From NCBI GenBank assembly GCA_022813625.1, contig JAKLMB010000016.1:124001-188000 (forward strand): a stretch of 64,000 nucleotides of DNA, written 5' to 3'. This DNA is from Aaosphaeria pasadenensis. Lineage: Eukaryota > Ascomycota > Dothideomycetes > Pleosporales. The notes under the pieces are model-generated. The model was not told the DNA's origin. It did no database searches and saw only the letters and a list, made by a program, of their open reading frames with translations. Positions 35,326-46,934 of the stretch are shown piece by piece. Position 1 is the first letter of the stretch. Each line of letters starts with the position of its first letter. A program made the position numbers and the translations under genes.

Positions 35326-36851
35326 TCATACATCCACGTGCCCTTTGATGTCCACATGTCCGGGTTGGCTGTCCTGACCAGCGGTGAGGCCTTCTAACAT
35401 CTTGATCGCCCCATTCGCATCGTCCTTGTTATACAGAAACAAACCCTGCAGCGCTGCTGTACTCAGCGAATTGCTCTGCCCTAATTCTTTCACTCTAGCC
35501 ATGAAGCGCTTCTTTGCCTCACCGCTGCTATCCACTTCGGCGTAGAATCGATCCCATAGCAGATCGATCTGATATTCTGTCGCCTCGCCCAACCTGACTG
35601 TCATGTCGACCCGACCAGGCCGTATCAAAGCCTCGTCTAGCCTTTCGACATGGTTTGTCGTCAAGAAAATGATGCGCTCTTCGGCGCTCGCAACACCATC
35701 CAAGGCATTCAATAGTCCCGAAAATGTGACCGTAGCCCCGCTGTATCCATCTGATCCAGGTGCCTTGCGATTCATAAATGCGACGTCAATGTCTTCAAGC
35801 AAGACGATGGTTCGTCTCGGAACCTTCGTCAGCAAGTGGTTCAGACGGTCGTCGGTAAGTCCTCGCTCACTAACATTCAGAATCGCAATATCAAAATCAA
35901 GGTGCCCCGCCAATGCTTGAATAAAGGAACTTTTCCCTGTTCCAGGGGGGCCGTATAGTAGATAGCCTCTGCGATACGGGATACCTCTGTCCAGATACCA
36001 CGTCCGCGCCTCTAAGAATGCTTGCACATCCTGCACAATCCGTTCCTTGACGCCGCGCTCGAGCACTACGGATTCGAGTGGGCGTTTCCTTTTTGCCTCC
36101 CCAAATTGGTGCCACTGTGGGCCCATTGAAGTGTATATCACTGTCTTCCCTTCGTGCATTTGTTGGTACAACTGATGAGCCTCTGTGAAGATTTGCTCGA
36201 AGACTTCACGTTGGGAATACAGCGTGGTTAAAGATATCGTCTCGAATGGCTCCCCCTTTGCGATGTTGAGGGTCTTCTCTCGTTGCCGGTCGACCAGTAT
36301 GAAGGATGTGCCGTATCGGAGTATCTGTCTTCCATGACCAGGAACGAATGAGAAATGTGCAGCGTGCGATGGCCCATCTTTCGGCAAAACAGTATGGACT
36401 TGTAGGTGGTGTAGGCGAGGGTTGAATCGTTGAATGAGTGAGGACAGAACACCTCCGCTTGCTGTGTTCTTGGGGCTCTTCGAGAGTTGGGCGCCTGTGT
36501 GCTGTGCCCTGTGGAAAGCAGTCATCCAATTGAGAAGCATAGGGTAGGCATCGTCGTGATGAGTGACTTCGAGATCGACTAGCATGCGGCGGCGTATCAG
36601 CGAGGCGCCATGTTGAATGCCTTTCTGGCCTATGCGCGCTGCGGCGGCGAGGGCTGCGAGGCCGAAACCCTACGAAAATCAGTGAGCACGCCGCAAAGAC
36701 GATTTCAACAAGGGGACCTTACGGCACTGAAGAAAGGGTTTCCTGTCAATTGGGAGACATAGGAGCTGAGGCCGTCGCCAGGCTCAACTTTCATCTGCTG
36801 TGCTAGCTGGTGACGGCCATGCTGCGACGCAAAGGGCTCGGTGGTGTCCAT
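35326..36851 (-). CDS. BCS1: BCS1-type AAA ATPase (mitochondrial)
   Basis: Inner-membrane AAA chaperone that translocates folded Rieske protein Rip1 for complex III assembly. Exons 36851..36723 and 36669..35326 (53-bp intron) give 490 aa. The N-terminal part has a short hydrophobic stretch (FGLAALAAAARIG) that fits the single transmembrane helix. It is followed by the BCS1-specific domain (FSFVPGHGRQIL, YGTSFILVDRQREKTL, SLTTLYSQREVFEQI). The AAA core shows RGYLLYGPPGTGKSSFIQALAG (Walker A near residue 285), TIVLLEDIDVAF (Walker B), TFSGLLNALDGVASAEERI and FLTTNHVERLDEALIRPGRVD. An in-frame upstream ATG at 36920 would add 23 residues. Fungi contain several BCS1-like paralogues, so a role beyond Rip1 cannot be excluded. 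Confidence 0.92.
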
Positions 36852-37514
36852 GAGCGAAAAGTTCCAGATGACGCGGGCGCGGCAGAGACCTGCAATCCCC
36901 TCGGCTCCAGAAGGTGCCATGCCTAATTGGGGAGACCTGCCAAGTGCATTGCACTACAACCTCCATCACAACTATTACCCTTACTTCATCATTCTGCCAC
37001 TGCCTGTGTCTGTGCCGCAAGATGTCCGCATATCCGTCTTCTATATTTGTTGTATCATCTCTAGGAAGGTGGGCGGTTATGTCTGTTGCATCTGACCATG
37101 ATGAGACCTGTCATTTTCTGTTCACACTTGAGATGCTGTGTTACTGCCATAAATAGGTAGCATCGTCAATCAAGATGTGCTCCGTATTGCTCAAGCCTTT
37201 GATGGCCCTTCAGAAAAGCAGGTAGTGTTTCACCATGACATTATCTTTACAAGTGCGGGGTCGGCCTTGCCGTCTGCAGAAGCAGACCTGGACATTTCTC
37301 AATCGTTAATACTATGGCTTGGTCGTACCCTACTCAATGCAGCAAAAGTGCTATCAGCAGATATATAGGAGGGAAGTTGCACGAAGCTTGGACCTGCATC
37401 AAAAAGCAACAAGCTTGGCCCTTGCCCATTCTCTTAAAAGTTTGACATCCTGTTTCCTTTTCATTATTGTTTCCACTGCTTGTGGCCCGAATTCTGCACA
37501 ATCCCAAGCTGTCT
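36852..37514. other. 0.66-kb divergent promoter region
   Basis: Shared upstream region of the BCS1-like gene (minus) and the RRM gene (plus). No other gene seen. Confidence 0.6.
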
Positions 37515-39063
37515 ATGTCCACCATGGCGAACCCCATGACGGACAAGTCCTACGTCGAAAACCTACCGTATCAGTACGTAATCTCCCAAATTCCTACACC
37601 TCTGAAACGTATAGATACTGACCTGAAAGTCAGGGCCAATGATGTATGTTCAGGAGAGGTCAACTGTTTGTTGACTTATGAGCATGGACACTTAGCTCGA
37701 CTGACAGTTACAGCACCCATCAAGCCGCCACGAATCCACCAGGTTTTCGAAGACAGTCACCATTCCTAGAGTAGAGTTTGAATTGATGGTACGTTTTAGT
37801 ATTTTAGTAACCCCGCTCTAGTTATTGCTTCCTCTCACGGGTGCGGGAGCCCGCTTTGATTGTCTGAAATATGCTAACAAGGTGGCTTTGTTCAGATGCA
37901 AGCGGTACGAGACTTCAGTACGTTCTCTTTTCGGATTTGAAACCCGGCCATTCTGCAGCCATCATCCTAACAAGCTCAGATACGCTCAAATCTGTGCTCT
38001 TCCAGGGTGGCCTTAGCGCAGAAACACTTGAGACTCTCTTGAGAGGAGATGTTGGCTTGACCGAGAAGGAACACGCACGACGAACCTTTGCAGACGATAA
38101 ATGGGAGAATAGCAACTGCAAACCTTCGGCCTGTTCGCAACAGAGATGCCCTACTGGTCAAGCCGATGTGTCGGACACTTCTACCCTTGATGAAGGCCAA
38201 GAGTCTCCTGGAGTATATCTCCACCATGTGTATGGTCACACAGATGCATGTGGAGTGGCTGATTCCGTCAATGATAAAATGAAGAGCGACGGACAGGGAG
38301 TTCGGAATCATTCAGTGCAGTCATTACTGGACATGGACCGTCGTACTATTCTGGTCAAAAATGTGTCTGATCGCACAACCTACAAGGACCTAGTTTCGGT
38401 CATTCGTGGAGGAAGGCTCCTTGACGTTCGACTACGTAATGACCGGACCGCAACTGTCTCCTTTGTCGAAGGTGCCCAGGAATTTCTAACGTACGCGAAG
38501 CGAAACGATGTTTATCTTCACACGAAGAGAGTAAGTTCATCACGGCGTTGTCTAAAACCGCTTCTGACATACAGTAGCTCGAGTTTTGTTGGAATCACCA
38601 TCAGTTTAACCTTCCCCCCTATGTTGCATACAACATCGCCCGTGGTGCTACTCGAAATATCCTCGTTCGTGACGCAGCCCGGAGAAATCTCACTGCAGAT
38701 CAAATACGTGATCACCTAGATCACATTCATGAACTGAAGGTAGTTGATATCACCTTCAAGGATGGGGACGTTCTGATTTCGACGAATTCTGTTCATAACG
38801 CCATTTCTGCGAGGGCCTGTCTGATGTCACGTACAGCATACAAAGGACTACGCCTGGAATGGCATGCCGATCAATGCGCCGCCTCTCTGCCACCAGTCAG
38901 ATACATTACGCGCACCAAGGCCATTCCGAGGTCACAGCCTGCTCAGACCTCCCTAATGACAAACCCGTACACGATGTTGTGTATGGATGATGCTGATTCA
39001 GTATCTGGTGGTGACGACAATGATTCTTCTTGCAGCAGTGGAAGCATACTCAGCTATGATTAG
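37515..39063 (+). CDS. two-RRM RNA-binding protein
   Basis: Putative RNA-binding protein, 387 aa. Exons: 37515..37573, 37743..37788 (46 bp), 37896..37917 (22 bp), 37980..38530 and 38578..39063. The two tiny exons build a conserved-looking N-terminus: FSKTVTIPRVEFELM, then MQAVRDF, then NTLKSVLFQGGLSAETLETLL. Branch-like CTAAC sits just before the chosen acceptors at 37895 and 37979. RRM1 (~163-237) begins RRTILVKNVSDRTTYKDLV with RNP-like DRTATVSFVEG. RRM2 (~253-325) begins RNILVRDAARRNLTADQI. The C-terminus is an acidic/serine tail (DDNDSSCSSGS). The architecture resembles fungal Nrd1-like RRM proteins linked to differentiation, but I cannot assign an orthologue. An alternative start, 3 codons in at 37524, is possible. 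Confidence 0.78.
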
Positions 39064-39613
39064 ACCGACGTTGTCATGGCGAATTAGTGGGTTCCGGAAC
39101 GACTGCGTCGAAGGAGTAAAGCAGAGTATAACAATGATTGTTTTTGGTCCCACGTTGTATTCTGTGCCAACACGATCAGGTGGAACGAATGCGCAGTCTC
39201 AACACAATCCATGTTTACTTTGTGTAGTACAATACAGGCATAGGATATTCCTACATCTCTTCTCGCCACGTCTGGTTAGTGACGGGGTGTCGGAGCACGA
39301 TTTCATATGATTCTTTTGTTCTACAGTTGTAAGTACCTATGTAGATACGCCACAATTTTCCAACCACCACGGACTTGGTGTGCATGACGCCATTTCATTC
39401 GCGCAAAATCACTGCAGTGCTGATGTTCCTGCTCGCAATACCGGGTTATCAAACGAAAAAGGCGGGCTAAGGCGGGCTTAAGGCTGGCTCCTCTAAACTC
39501 CGGCATACCTACACGTCTACAAATGCTCTTCACATTTCCCCCCAAATTTTCTCAATCATCACATATAACAAATGAAGAACTGAAACTTCAAACCACTCCT
39601 CATTAAGAGCTCT
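39064..39613. other. 0.55-kb intergenic
   Basis: It lies between two plus-strand genes. A short direct repeat of AAGGCGGGCTT-like units occurs near 39459-39485. No gene seen. Confidence 0.55.
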
Positions 39614-40069
39614 ATGAGCTACTGGCGGGACATGCCTTACACAATCGTCATCTTTCTATCTCGCAAGCCAGGCCTGAGCTTATCCACCTTCCAAAATGAT
39701 TACGAAACAGTACACATTCCACTATTGAAGAAGGTAGTTGGCGATGAATTTCCACTATCACATACGCGGCACTACGTGGACAGGACCGACGCAAAAGCTC
39801 GACAAGACGACGACTACCTTTTCGTCTCGCAAGATAGCTTTGAATACGATGTAGTCACCGTCTACACTTTCGCAAATCGGGCGCACTGGATGAGGTTTCT
39901 GGAAAGATGCGAGAGTAATCTCAATATAGGGAGACTGAAAGAATCGGAGAATCGACTTATCAGGGAAGATGGAATTAGAATGATTCGAATGGGGGATACT
40001 CGAAGCACGGGAAAGAATGGGGGTGAAGTTGGGTGGCAGTTTGTTGGGGAGAGTCCACTGTCCACCTAA
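39614..40069 (+). CDS. EthD-domain protein
   Basis: Single-exon gene, 151 aa. The segment PYTIVIFLSRKPGLSLSTFQNDYETVHIPLL is the typical EthD/dimeric alpha-beta barrel start, with a WxTHxP-type position replaced by YETVHIP. VVTVYTFANRAHWMRFL matches the second half of the barrel. EthD proteins are small ferredoxin-like barrel proteins, often encoded near catabolic or polyketide genes, and their reaction is usually undefined. The neighbours here (RRM protein, nitrilase) do not suggest a pathway. Translation may start at the ATG at 39614 or at the MPYTIV methionine six codons later. No signal peptide. Confidence 0.75.
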   Translation: MSYWRDMPYTIVIFLSRKPGLSLSTFQNDYETVHIPLLKKVVGDEFPLSHTRHYVDRTDAKARQDDDYLFVSQDSFEYDVVTVYTFANRAHWMRFLERCESNLNIGRLKESENRLIREDGIRMIRMGDTRSTGKNGGEVGWQFVGESPLST

Positions 40070-40401
40070 GGGCCTAACTAAGGTGGAGAGACAGAGAACA
40101 GCGAACAGGCATTTGGGGGACGGAGCATCGGCCAACATTTCTATCTCACACTTACAGAACGGGTCTGTAAATGATCCTGCCCTCACGTTATGGTTATCTG
40201 TCAAGGCCCGCTTGGAAAGGTGTGACCAATAGCGAGCATTGAAAGTATACTACGAATGTTGACTAGCTAGCGCTAAATTTAAACTCCATGTTAAAGCCGA
40301 GTACGAGTAGTTCTGCCCCCTCTCCTGCCCTGGAACTTGCTTCACACGGTGTGCATGGCATATCACGTTTGACCGAACGCCCGTAGTAATCAGGATCAAT
40401 T
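40070..40401. other. 332-bp spacer, nitrilase promoter
   Basis: Noncoding spacer between two plus-strand genes; nothing further seen. Confidence 0.55.
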
Positions 40402-41459
40402 ATGGCACCGATAGTAAAAGTCGCTGTTATTCAGCTCTACCCAAAGGTCCGCTACCATCCGCCTTGCTAGTTGACTCGTGCTGTCATCCCATTCACCTGC
40501 AGCCATATACCTCTCATACACTAACATTAGGGCAGCCTCTACAACTTGAGCATAACTTCAATAAAGCTGCAAATTACATTCGTTCTGCCGCCCAACAGGG
40601 TGCGGAACTCGCGGTGTTACCGGAATATCATCTTACCAACTGGCTACCGAAAGACCCAAACTTCATCGGCCTGTGCGAGCAATGGGAGACCTATCTCAAG
40701 AAATATCAAGAATTAGCCAAGGAATGCGAGATTTGCATTGTCCCAGGCACCATTGTTGAGACACATAGCGGTGCTGAGAAGGAAGAGGATCGGTTGCTCA
40801 ACGTATCGTATTTCATTGATTACACTGGTGCGATTGTGGGAAAGTATGTCAAGAAGAATCTATGGGGACCCGAACGTGAGCATTTGACGGGCAGTGGAAG
40901 AGATGTCCACGAGGTTTTTGACACGCCAGTTGGGAAGGTAGGGTTGCTGGTGTGTTGGGACCTTGCATTCCCTGAGGCTTTCCGTGAGTTGATCGCGCAG
41001 GAGGCGAAGCTAATCATCATTCCCACGTTTTGGACGTTGAGGGATTGCAACGAGGAAGGGTTGGCGCTGAACCCATCGGCCGAAGCCTTGTTCTTGGATA
41101 GTGCTTTGACGGCAAGGGCCTTCGAGAACACCTGCGGTATGCTTTCCAAAGTTTATGTGTGCTGGGGCGAGCTTTCGACATTTGACTGACTTTCTACTTC
41201 AGCCATCGTCTTTGCAAATGCTGGTGGGCCACCAGGTCGCGGCTATGCCGGTCTATCCCAGGTCGTAGTTCCATTCGCTGGACCATTAACGAGGCTCGGA
41301 AGTTGTGCAGAAGGTATGAGCGTTGTGGACATCGACATGCAAATTTTAGAGGATGCGGAGAAGAACTATCAGGTCAGGGCAGATTTGGCTCGGGATGATT
41401 GGCATTATGACTATAGGCATTCAAAGAAGGATCAGGCCGCGAACAAGGGAAAGCTGTGA
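40402..41459 (+). CDS. carbon-nitrogen hydrolase (nitrilase superfamily)
   Basis: Cytosolic amidase/nitrilase-fold enzyme that cleaves non-peptide C-N bonds. Exons 40402..40446, 40536..41136 and 41203..41459 give 300 aa. The catalytic triad is visible: Glu45 in AVLPEYHLTNW, Lys121/122 in YVKKNLWGPER, and Cys155 in LLVCWDLAFPEAFREL. The core also shows HNFNKAANYIRSAAQQGAEL at the start and FANAGGPPGRGYAGLSQVVVP after the second splice. The first acceptor is the second of two close AGs (after GGCAG), which gives the conserved PKPLQLEHNF junction. An extra TFWTLRDCNEEGLALNPSAEALFLDS insert lies after the Cys elbow. Substrate cannot be told from the sequence. Confidence 0.9.
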
Positions 41460-41860
41460 AGTGCATTTGTTCCATCTAGTGCTTGACAATGGACTCCTCA
41501 CAGTCCTTTGAGGCTCGTTCTCTGCCTGTTGCTGCTCTAATACCTATACGTCGCGTACAATTACAATTTACCTCAAAAGCCTCAAGTTAATATCATGGCG
41601 ATACATAATTCAGGAGAGATTTCCCGAAGGTTTCCAACGTTGAAGCATATTGCGATTTGGAATGAAGCAAAGACGTGGCGGCGGACACCTTTGGTGGACA
41701 TAGTCTTGGCATTTATAGTCCCAAAAGTTAAGCGAGCGTAAATCGCGAATTTCTACGATATGTGCGCGGGGCACCTTTGACCACGACCGCCAGGACGACA
41801 ACTCTCACACCTATTCGATCCCGCGGCCCGCCGCTCCTTTAAACAACCGATCGAACGAAA
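41460..41860. other. 0.4-kb spacer, eIF3l promoter
   Basis: Noncoding spacer between plus-strand genes; nothing further seen. Confidence 0.6.
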
Positions 41861-43503
41861 ATGTCTCTCCGGGGTGCTTACCAGGGTGAGGCCGCCGTGC
41901 GTCCTGGAGTTGACTCCGATGCGGAGGAGGAGACGATGGCGAACGATTACCGCGAGCAGGTCAACTACGATGGCATGGAGGATTTGGACAGGATACCATC
42001 CATCGCGGGCAGCCAGGACATCCAGTTGCAACTTCAGGCTGCAGCGACCCCGCTCGAGTTCCAAGCCACATTGGAGACGAAATTCGCAAGCTACGACAAC
42101 TACTGCAACCTTTTCCACTACATCTTGAACTCCGAGGGACCTGTAGATTTGGAGGCACCAAACGTAAGATTCCTGTCACTGATTAGATGTTGCTTTGAAG
42201 ACGGACAAGAAGACGATTTTTCATCTTCCAAGTGGTAGGAAGAGATCGGTAGAATATATGCTCTGCTACCTTCGAAATCTGTTTTTCAAAGCTTACATCT
42301 AGGAATATCATTGGTTCAGTACTAACCTAGCATAGTCATCTTGGGCATGGGATGTCATCGACGAGTTCATCTACCAATTCAACAGCTTCTGCAGTTACCG
42401 CCAGAAAGTCGCTACCAAGGGCGAGAATGGGGAGGAGATCCAACTTTTGCGGGAAAACCCAAACACATGGGGCTGCTACAGTGTGCTCAACGTTCTCTAC
42501 TCTCTTATCCAGAGGTCACAAATCAGTGAGCAACTGGCAGCTATGAAGCGTGGAGAGGACCCCAGTGCGTACGCTGGCGAGTACGGCCAGAGGCCGTTGT
42601 ATAAGATGCTTGGCTATTTCTCCATCGTTGGTCTCCTGCGAGTGCACTGCTTGCTTGGAGATTTCAGCCTTGCTCTCAAGACTTTGGACGATATCGAGCT
42701 CAACAAGAAGTCCATGTTCGCACGCGTGATGGCCGCTCACTTCACCACCTACTACTATGTCGGTTTCTCCTACATGATGATGCGCCGATATGCAGATGCT
42801 ATCCGCATGTTCAGCCACATCCTTGTCTACGTCTCAAGGACCAAGAACTTCCAGAAGAACGCTCAGTACGATTCTATCACAAAGAAGAACGATCAGATGT
42901 ACGCACTCATCGCCATCTGCGTTGCTTTCCAGCCCACCAGACTGGATGACACAATCCACACCGCTCTGCGCGAGAAATACGGCGAGCAATTCAACCGCCT
43001 CCAGCGTGGTGGACCAGAGTCTCTTCCTCTTTTCGAAGAGCTTTTCCGCTCTGCCTGCCCCAAGTTCATCAACCCCACCCCTCCCGACTTCGACAATCCA
43101 GAGATCAACATCGACCCTGTCGAGCACCACCTGCGTATCTTCATGGACGAGGTCAAGAACAATCTTATGTCGCCTACTGTTAAGAGCTACCTCAAGCTTT
43201 ACACCACCATGGATCTCAAGAAACTCGCCGGTTTCCTCGAGGTCGAGCCAGAGAAACTGAGGTGCTGGCTCCTAGTTAACAAGCAGAGGAACAGGCAGAC
43301 AAGGTGGAGCGAGGGTGGACTTTTGGAGGGTGAAGTCATCCACAGCAGCGATCTTGATTACGCTATGGAAGGCGTAAGTATATTTCGTCCTTGAAGTTTT
43401 GACTAAAGCTAACAAGCCGCAGGATCTCATCCACGTCTCTGAGGCCAAGGTAGGCAGGAGGCTCGTAGACTGGTATCTCCGAAACCTCGCCAGGACGTAC
43501 TAG
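41861..43503 (+). CDS. eukaryotic translation initiation factor 3 subunit L
   Basis: Subunit of the eIF3 PCI/MPN core on the 40S ribosome. Exons 41861..42163, 42336..43373 and 43423..43503; 473 aa. Conserved blocks include FHYILNSEGPVDLEAPN, SSWAWDVIDEFIYQFNSFC, NPNTWGCYSVLNVLYSLIQRSQI, LYKMLGYFSIVGLLRVHCLLGDFSLALK, AHFTTYYYVGFSYMMMRRYADAIR and NFQKNAQYDSITKKNDQMYALIA. The PCI domain covers about residues 260-450, with the winged-helix part YLKLYTTMDLKKLAGFLEVE. The last short exon encodes DLIHVSEAKVGRRLVDWYLRN, the conserved C-terminal helix. Length fits fungal orthologues. The subunit is absent from budding yeast and present in filamentous fungi, which agrees with the organism call. Confidence 0.95.
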
Positions 43504-44289
43504 ATAAGTCGATGACATAAATGTTTGGTGCCGATTACCAATCTGAAACTGGGGAGCACACCGAGGAAAAACCAATACGGCTCGGAGTTTGGGAAAGGAT
43601 CATAAGGATGTGATGAAATGCATAATCCCAACGGGTTGGGCAAAATGAAGCCGCAGCAAGAGCGGTGGGATTCTGGCTAGGGTGCTCACATCGATTGGGC
43701 GAGTAGAACTGTTCAGCATCATGATAAAAAGTCGAATCATAATGAATGGAACAACGACAAGGCGGGTAGAAGCATGTCACAAGGCTATGACAAGCATGTC
43801 GCTCCTTTGCTTGTTAAATAAAAAGCCATGAGAGTAACAAATGGAATGATAAATTATCTATATTGTGTAGTTGCATCGAACAAACCAGCATGCGGACGAC
43901 GTGAAATATCAAGGTCAGGAAATGAGCGCTTCATCTATAGGTTGACCCTGGCAGAATTCGGGGACCTTGGGCGGGACAAGCCCCCGCTCTTTAACGACAA
44001 CACAACAACACCAGTCACAAATAAGATCACCACAAGCACAGGCTGGACAAGTCGCTCTGAGCCGAGTGAGCAGTCATAACAATACAAAACTATGGCAGTA
44101 GAGTAGCCGCACACCTACCCTTTTCAACACTTGCTGTGGTTGCTGCTTCTGCCCTCTGTCTCGCATCGCATCGCATCGCATTGCCTCTCCACATTCCGCA
44201 CTCCGCGCTTCTTTGTCAGGCTTCGCAGCCCTTACGCACCCGCGCAAGTGCATTGCTCTCATCGCATACGTAGACAAATCTTTTTCGAA
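43504..44289. other. 0.79-kb intergenic
   Basis: Noncoding between plus-strand genes, with repeated GCATC units near 44162-44180. No gene seen. Confidence 0.55.
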
Positions 44290-45400
44290 ATGGCTCCGGA
44301 TCTGAATTCTGTCCCTGCGTCGCCCCGCAATGGAGCTACGTTACAGGCAGCACCAAGTGGAAGTGGAGCCCCAACTACGCAAGCTGCAGCTCCGCATTCT
44401 CGACAATCCTCAACACCAGCATCACGACGAGCCTCGCAAATATACCCCATGAGTCCTCCACCGCTTCCTCTTGCTTCCCCGGGGGGTACCATTCCATCTT
44501 CTCAACAGATGCCTCAACACAATAGTGCGTTTCCTCCTCTTAGTCCTGGGTCATCGGCACATGTGCCGAATGTCGATGCTACTGGAGTGCCTATGAGGCA
44601 TCCAAGGCCACTTACGGCTGCCGAACTACATCTAGAGCTTGAAAAAGAGCAAGAGGCTGTGGTATGTTATATTTCTTTCGGGTCGGCATTCTTGGAAGAG
44701 CGGAAAGACTGACATCATAGTTGCATAGGTAAACCGTGAGTAACCCCAGAGCAGACCCTACACATAATCGGAATTGGTGATTAGAAGATACAATCTGACG
44801 AAGTCTTCTATCCTTAATCACATTTTGCTGATTACATCGTTTGTCTAAGGCTTGACCCGTGAGCTCTCTGCTCTTCGCGCCCATTCAGCATCTGTAGCCT
44901 CGACTGCATCTAGCGCTACATCTGGTGTCCTTCTCGATGTCAACGACCCGTCGATAACCCATACGGGCCCTATGGCTGGCGCAACGCATCCCACAGCTTC
45001 TCGCCGACACCGTAGTTCGTCCAGTGTCTCACGAGCCAGCATAAACGCGGCGTACGGTGGACCTACGTCGTTTGCAACCGGCACCACGAATCTTCCTCAT
45101 CGTTACTCCATGTCCTCCCAACCCGCAACAAGTGACCCGTCGACAAGTGCAAATCCGCAAGTAGCACGGAGTGCAAGCGTTGTCAGTACGCCAAGATACG
45201 AGGAGGTCGCACATTATAGACAAGAGCTCGAAGAAGCTAAGCGGGAGAATGATGCGTTGAAGCGGAGGATCAGAGAGCTAGAGAGGTTGATCAGATCTCC
45301 AGATGATGCCAACACCCCAACCCAGCGGGGAAGGATTGGTGCTCCAACTAGTGAGAGCGACATCCTGAATGGAGAAACAACGGGAAACGATACAGCCTGA
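44290..45400 (+). CDS. conserved fungal S/P-rich coiled-coil protein with a 7-nt microexon
   Basis: 309 aa, function unknown. Exons 44290..44661, 44729..44735 (7 nt) and 44850..45400. The N-terminal ~100 residues are disordered (P/S/A-rich). A conserved-looking helix HPRPLTAAELHLELEKEQEAV then runs across the microexon into VNRLTRELSALRAHSASV. The middle is serine-rich with RRxSSS phosphosite-like stretches. A C-terminal coiled coil (YRQELEEAKRENDALKRRIRELERLI) spans about 255-285. Skipping the microexon puts a TGA in frame immediately, so its inclusion is obligatory for a full protein. I do not recognise the family name; the helix/coiled-coil layout suggests a scaffold role, which is inference. 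Confidence 0.75.
44729..44735 (+). other. 7-nt coding microexon
   Basis: GTAAACC is flanked by CATAG upstream and GTGAGT downstream. It supplies Val, Asn and the first base of an Arg codon that is completed by the next exon. Without it the frame stops at once. Confidence 0.7.
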
Positions 45401-46221
45401 TCGAGGTTTCGCCGTGAAGGTGGGGCATGATGAATGCGTACTACAGCTAAGGACGGCCAAGCATGCCAGCACTTCGTGCTTTGAGTAATCTTTTTGGGAT
45501 CGGCGTTGTTTGAGGGACTACACAAGGCAATAGATCGTGCAATTCTGTCCTTTCTGTTTATAGTTTCTTATTTCTAGAGAAATTGCCAGCGATAAGACCA
45601 GCATATAGTGTGCATGAATTGGGCGAGACCCTCATATTTGGATGAAGGTTACATCTTGGATCTATTGCTCAATTTCTAGCAATTATTCAAAACCGATATC
45701 TTCATCCATATTCCACTGTTGACGGTTCTTACCTGCATTTCAGCTTACGAGCCCGCTGACCTCTTGTCTCGCTACCATAGGTTATCCTGAATTGACTAGT
45801 ATGGAATGCCCGACGTGATGGTCTGAGTAATTGATTTCGCAACGGATCTATCTAGAAATGCTTTTGGTTCGCTGCGTTTGCTTTTGCGGGCTTGGGAGTT
45901 GAGTTTATCTTGAGTCGACGTCATGGACGTGTACTAGAAAAAAGCAAGCAAGGGGACCCTTCGAAATCGTGCTCACTGATGCAATGAGAGTCTCCGCACA
46001 AGATCTATATAATAATCATCAATAACGCAGAGTAGTTGCCGGTTTCCTGCTTCATAATACTACCCTAATATCTGGCTAGTCCTACTAAACTTCATTGAAC
46101 ACCTACTGACTCGTGACTCTCCATCAAGCCATAATCATTCAAGAACCCTCTTTCACGAAAGCTTTTCAAAGTCACGACACAAAAAAATCGAGCCATAAAG
46201 ATATTAATTAAGAAATCCAAC
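45401..46221. other. 0.82-kb intergenic
   Basis: Noncoding between plus-strand genes; AT-rich toward 46.2 kb. No gene seen. Confidence 0.55.
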
Positions 46222-46627
46222 ATGGGAAATACGGTTTCACATCGATTAACATTACATCCTTCGTCCTCCTCAATCGTTCGAAGATCAAACTCGAACGCTA
46301 GCGACCATGCACCCTCCTCCAATCACGGTAAGCGCTCCCCGAACTAGATTCCCCTCTTGGCCAATTCATTAACTAACACTGCTTCTTATAGTAGACTCTC
46401 CTAAATCTTCGATATCAATGCCTTCGGAGCAAATAATAACAGCAACGGAAAGAGGCATGATAGGCGAGAACCTGCTCTGGAGCAATGAAACCATTGAAGA
46501 CCGACGGAGTACAACAAGTAGCAGTGATGGCGGACACGCTCTGGAGCGACCGACCAGGAAGATGCCTTGGGATGGGTATGATGAGGATGGGGAAAGGCAT
46601 GTTCGGTGGAAAGGATTAGATGCGTAA
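46222..46627 (+). CDS. small hypothetical protein with N-myristoylation-type start
   Basis: 113 aa from two exons, 46222..46327 and 46392..46627, with a 64-bp intron (GTAAGC..TATAG) that keeps frame. The N-terminus MGNTVSHR fits the Met-Gly-x-x-x-Ser N-myristoylation consensus, so the product may be membrane-tethered. A serine-rich stretch follows, then EQIITATERGMIGENLLWS and a charged C-terminus (RKMPWDGYDEDGERHVRWKGLD). There is no signal peptide or transmembrane helix. The splice signals, phase match and acidic/aromatic tail support a real gene, but I recognise no family. Confidence 0.6.
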
Positions 46628-46934
46628 TCATCTTGGTTGAAAAGTTTGCACTGGAAGGTCTGGCTACACTTCCCACGCTTCGTTATTTAACTAAAATTCG
46701 GATTGCGTTGTTCTAATTTTTGGCTACACATTTGGGGCTGAAGCAGAGTTGAAAGCCTTGATCGATGCTTTGTATAATCATCAATAAAGACTTAAGATAC
46801 AATTCCACGTTCAAGAAGCTTGACCGTCGCAAGCAACAATCTTCACATATCCAACTACGAGTGTCCGTTGCGTCCAAGTTATTGGTGCAATGGCTGAAGG
46901 GTATATTACAAAAAGCCCAGACATGGACGTCTTA
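46628..46934. other. 307-bp convergent spacer
   Basis: Spacer between the 3' ends of a plus-strand and a minus-strand gene; nothing further seen. Confidence 0.55.
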
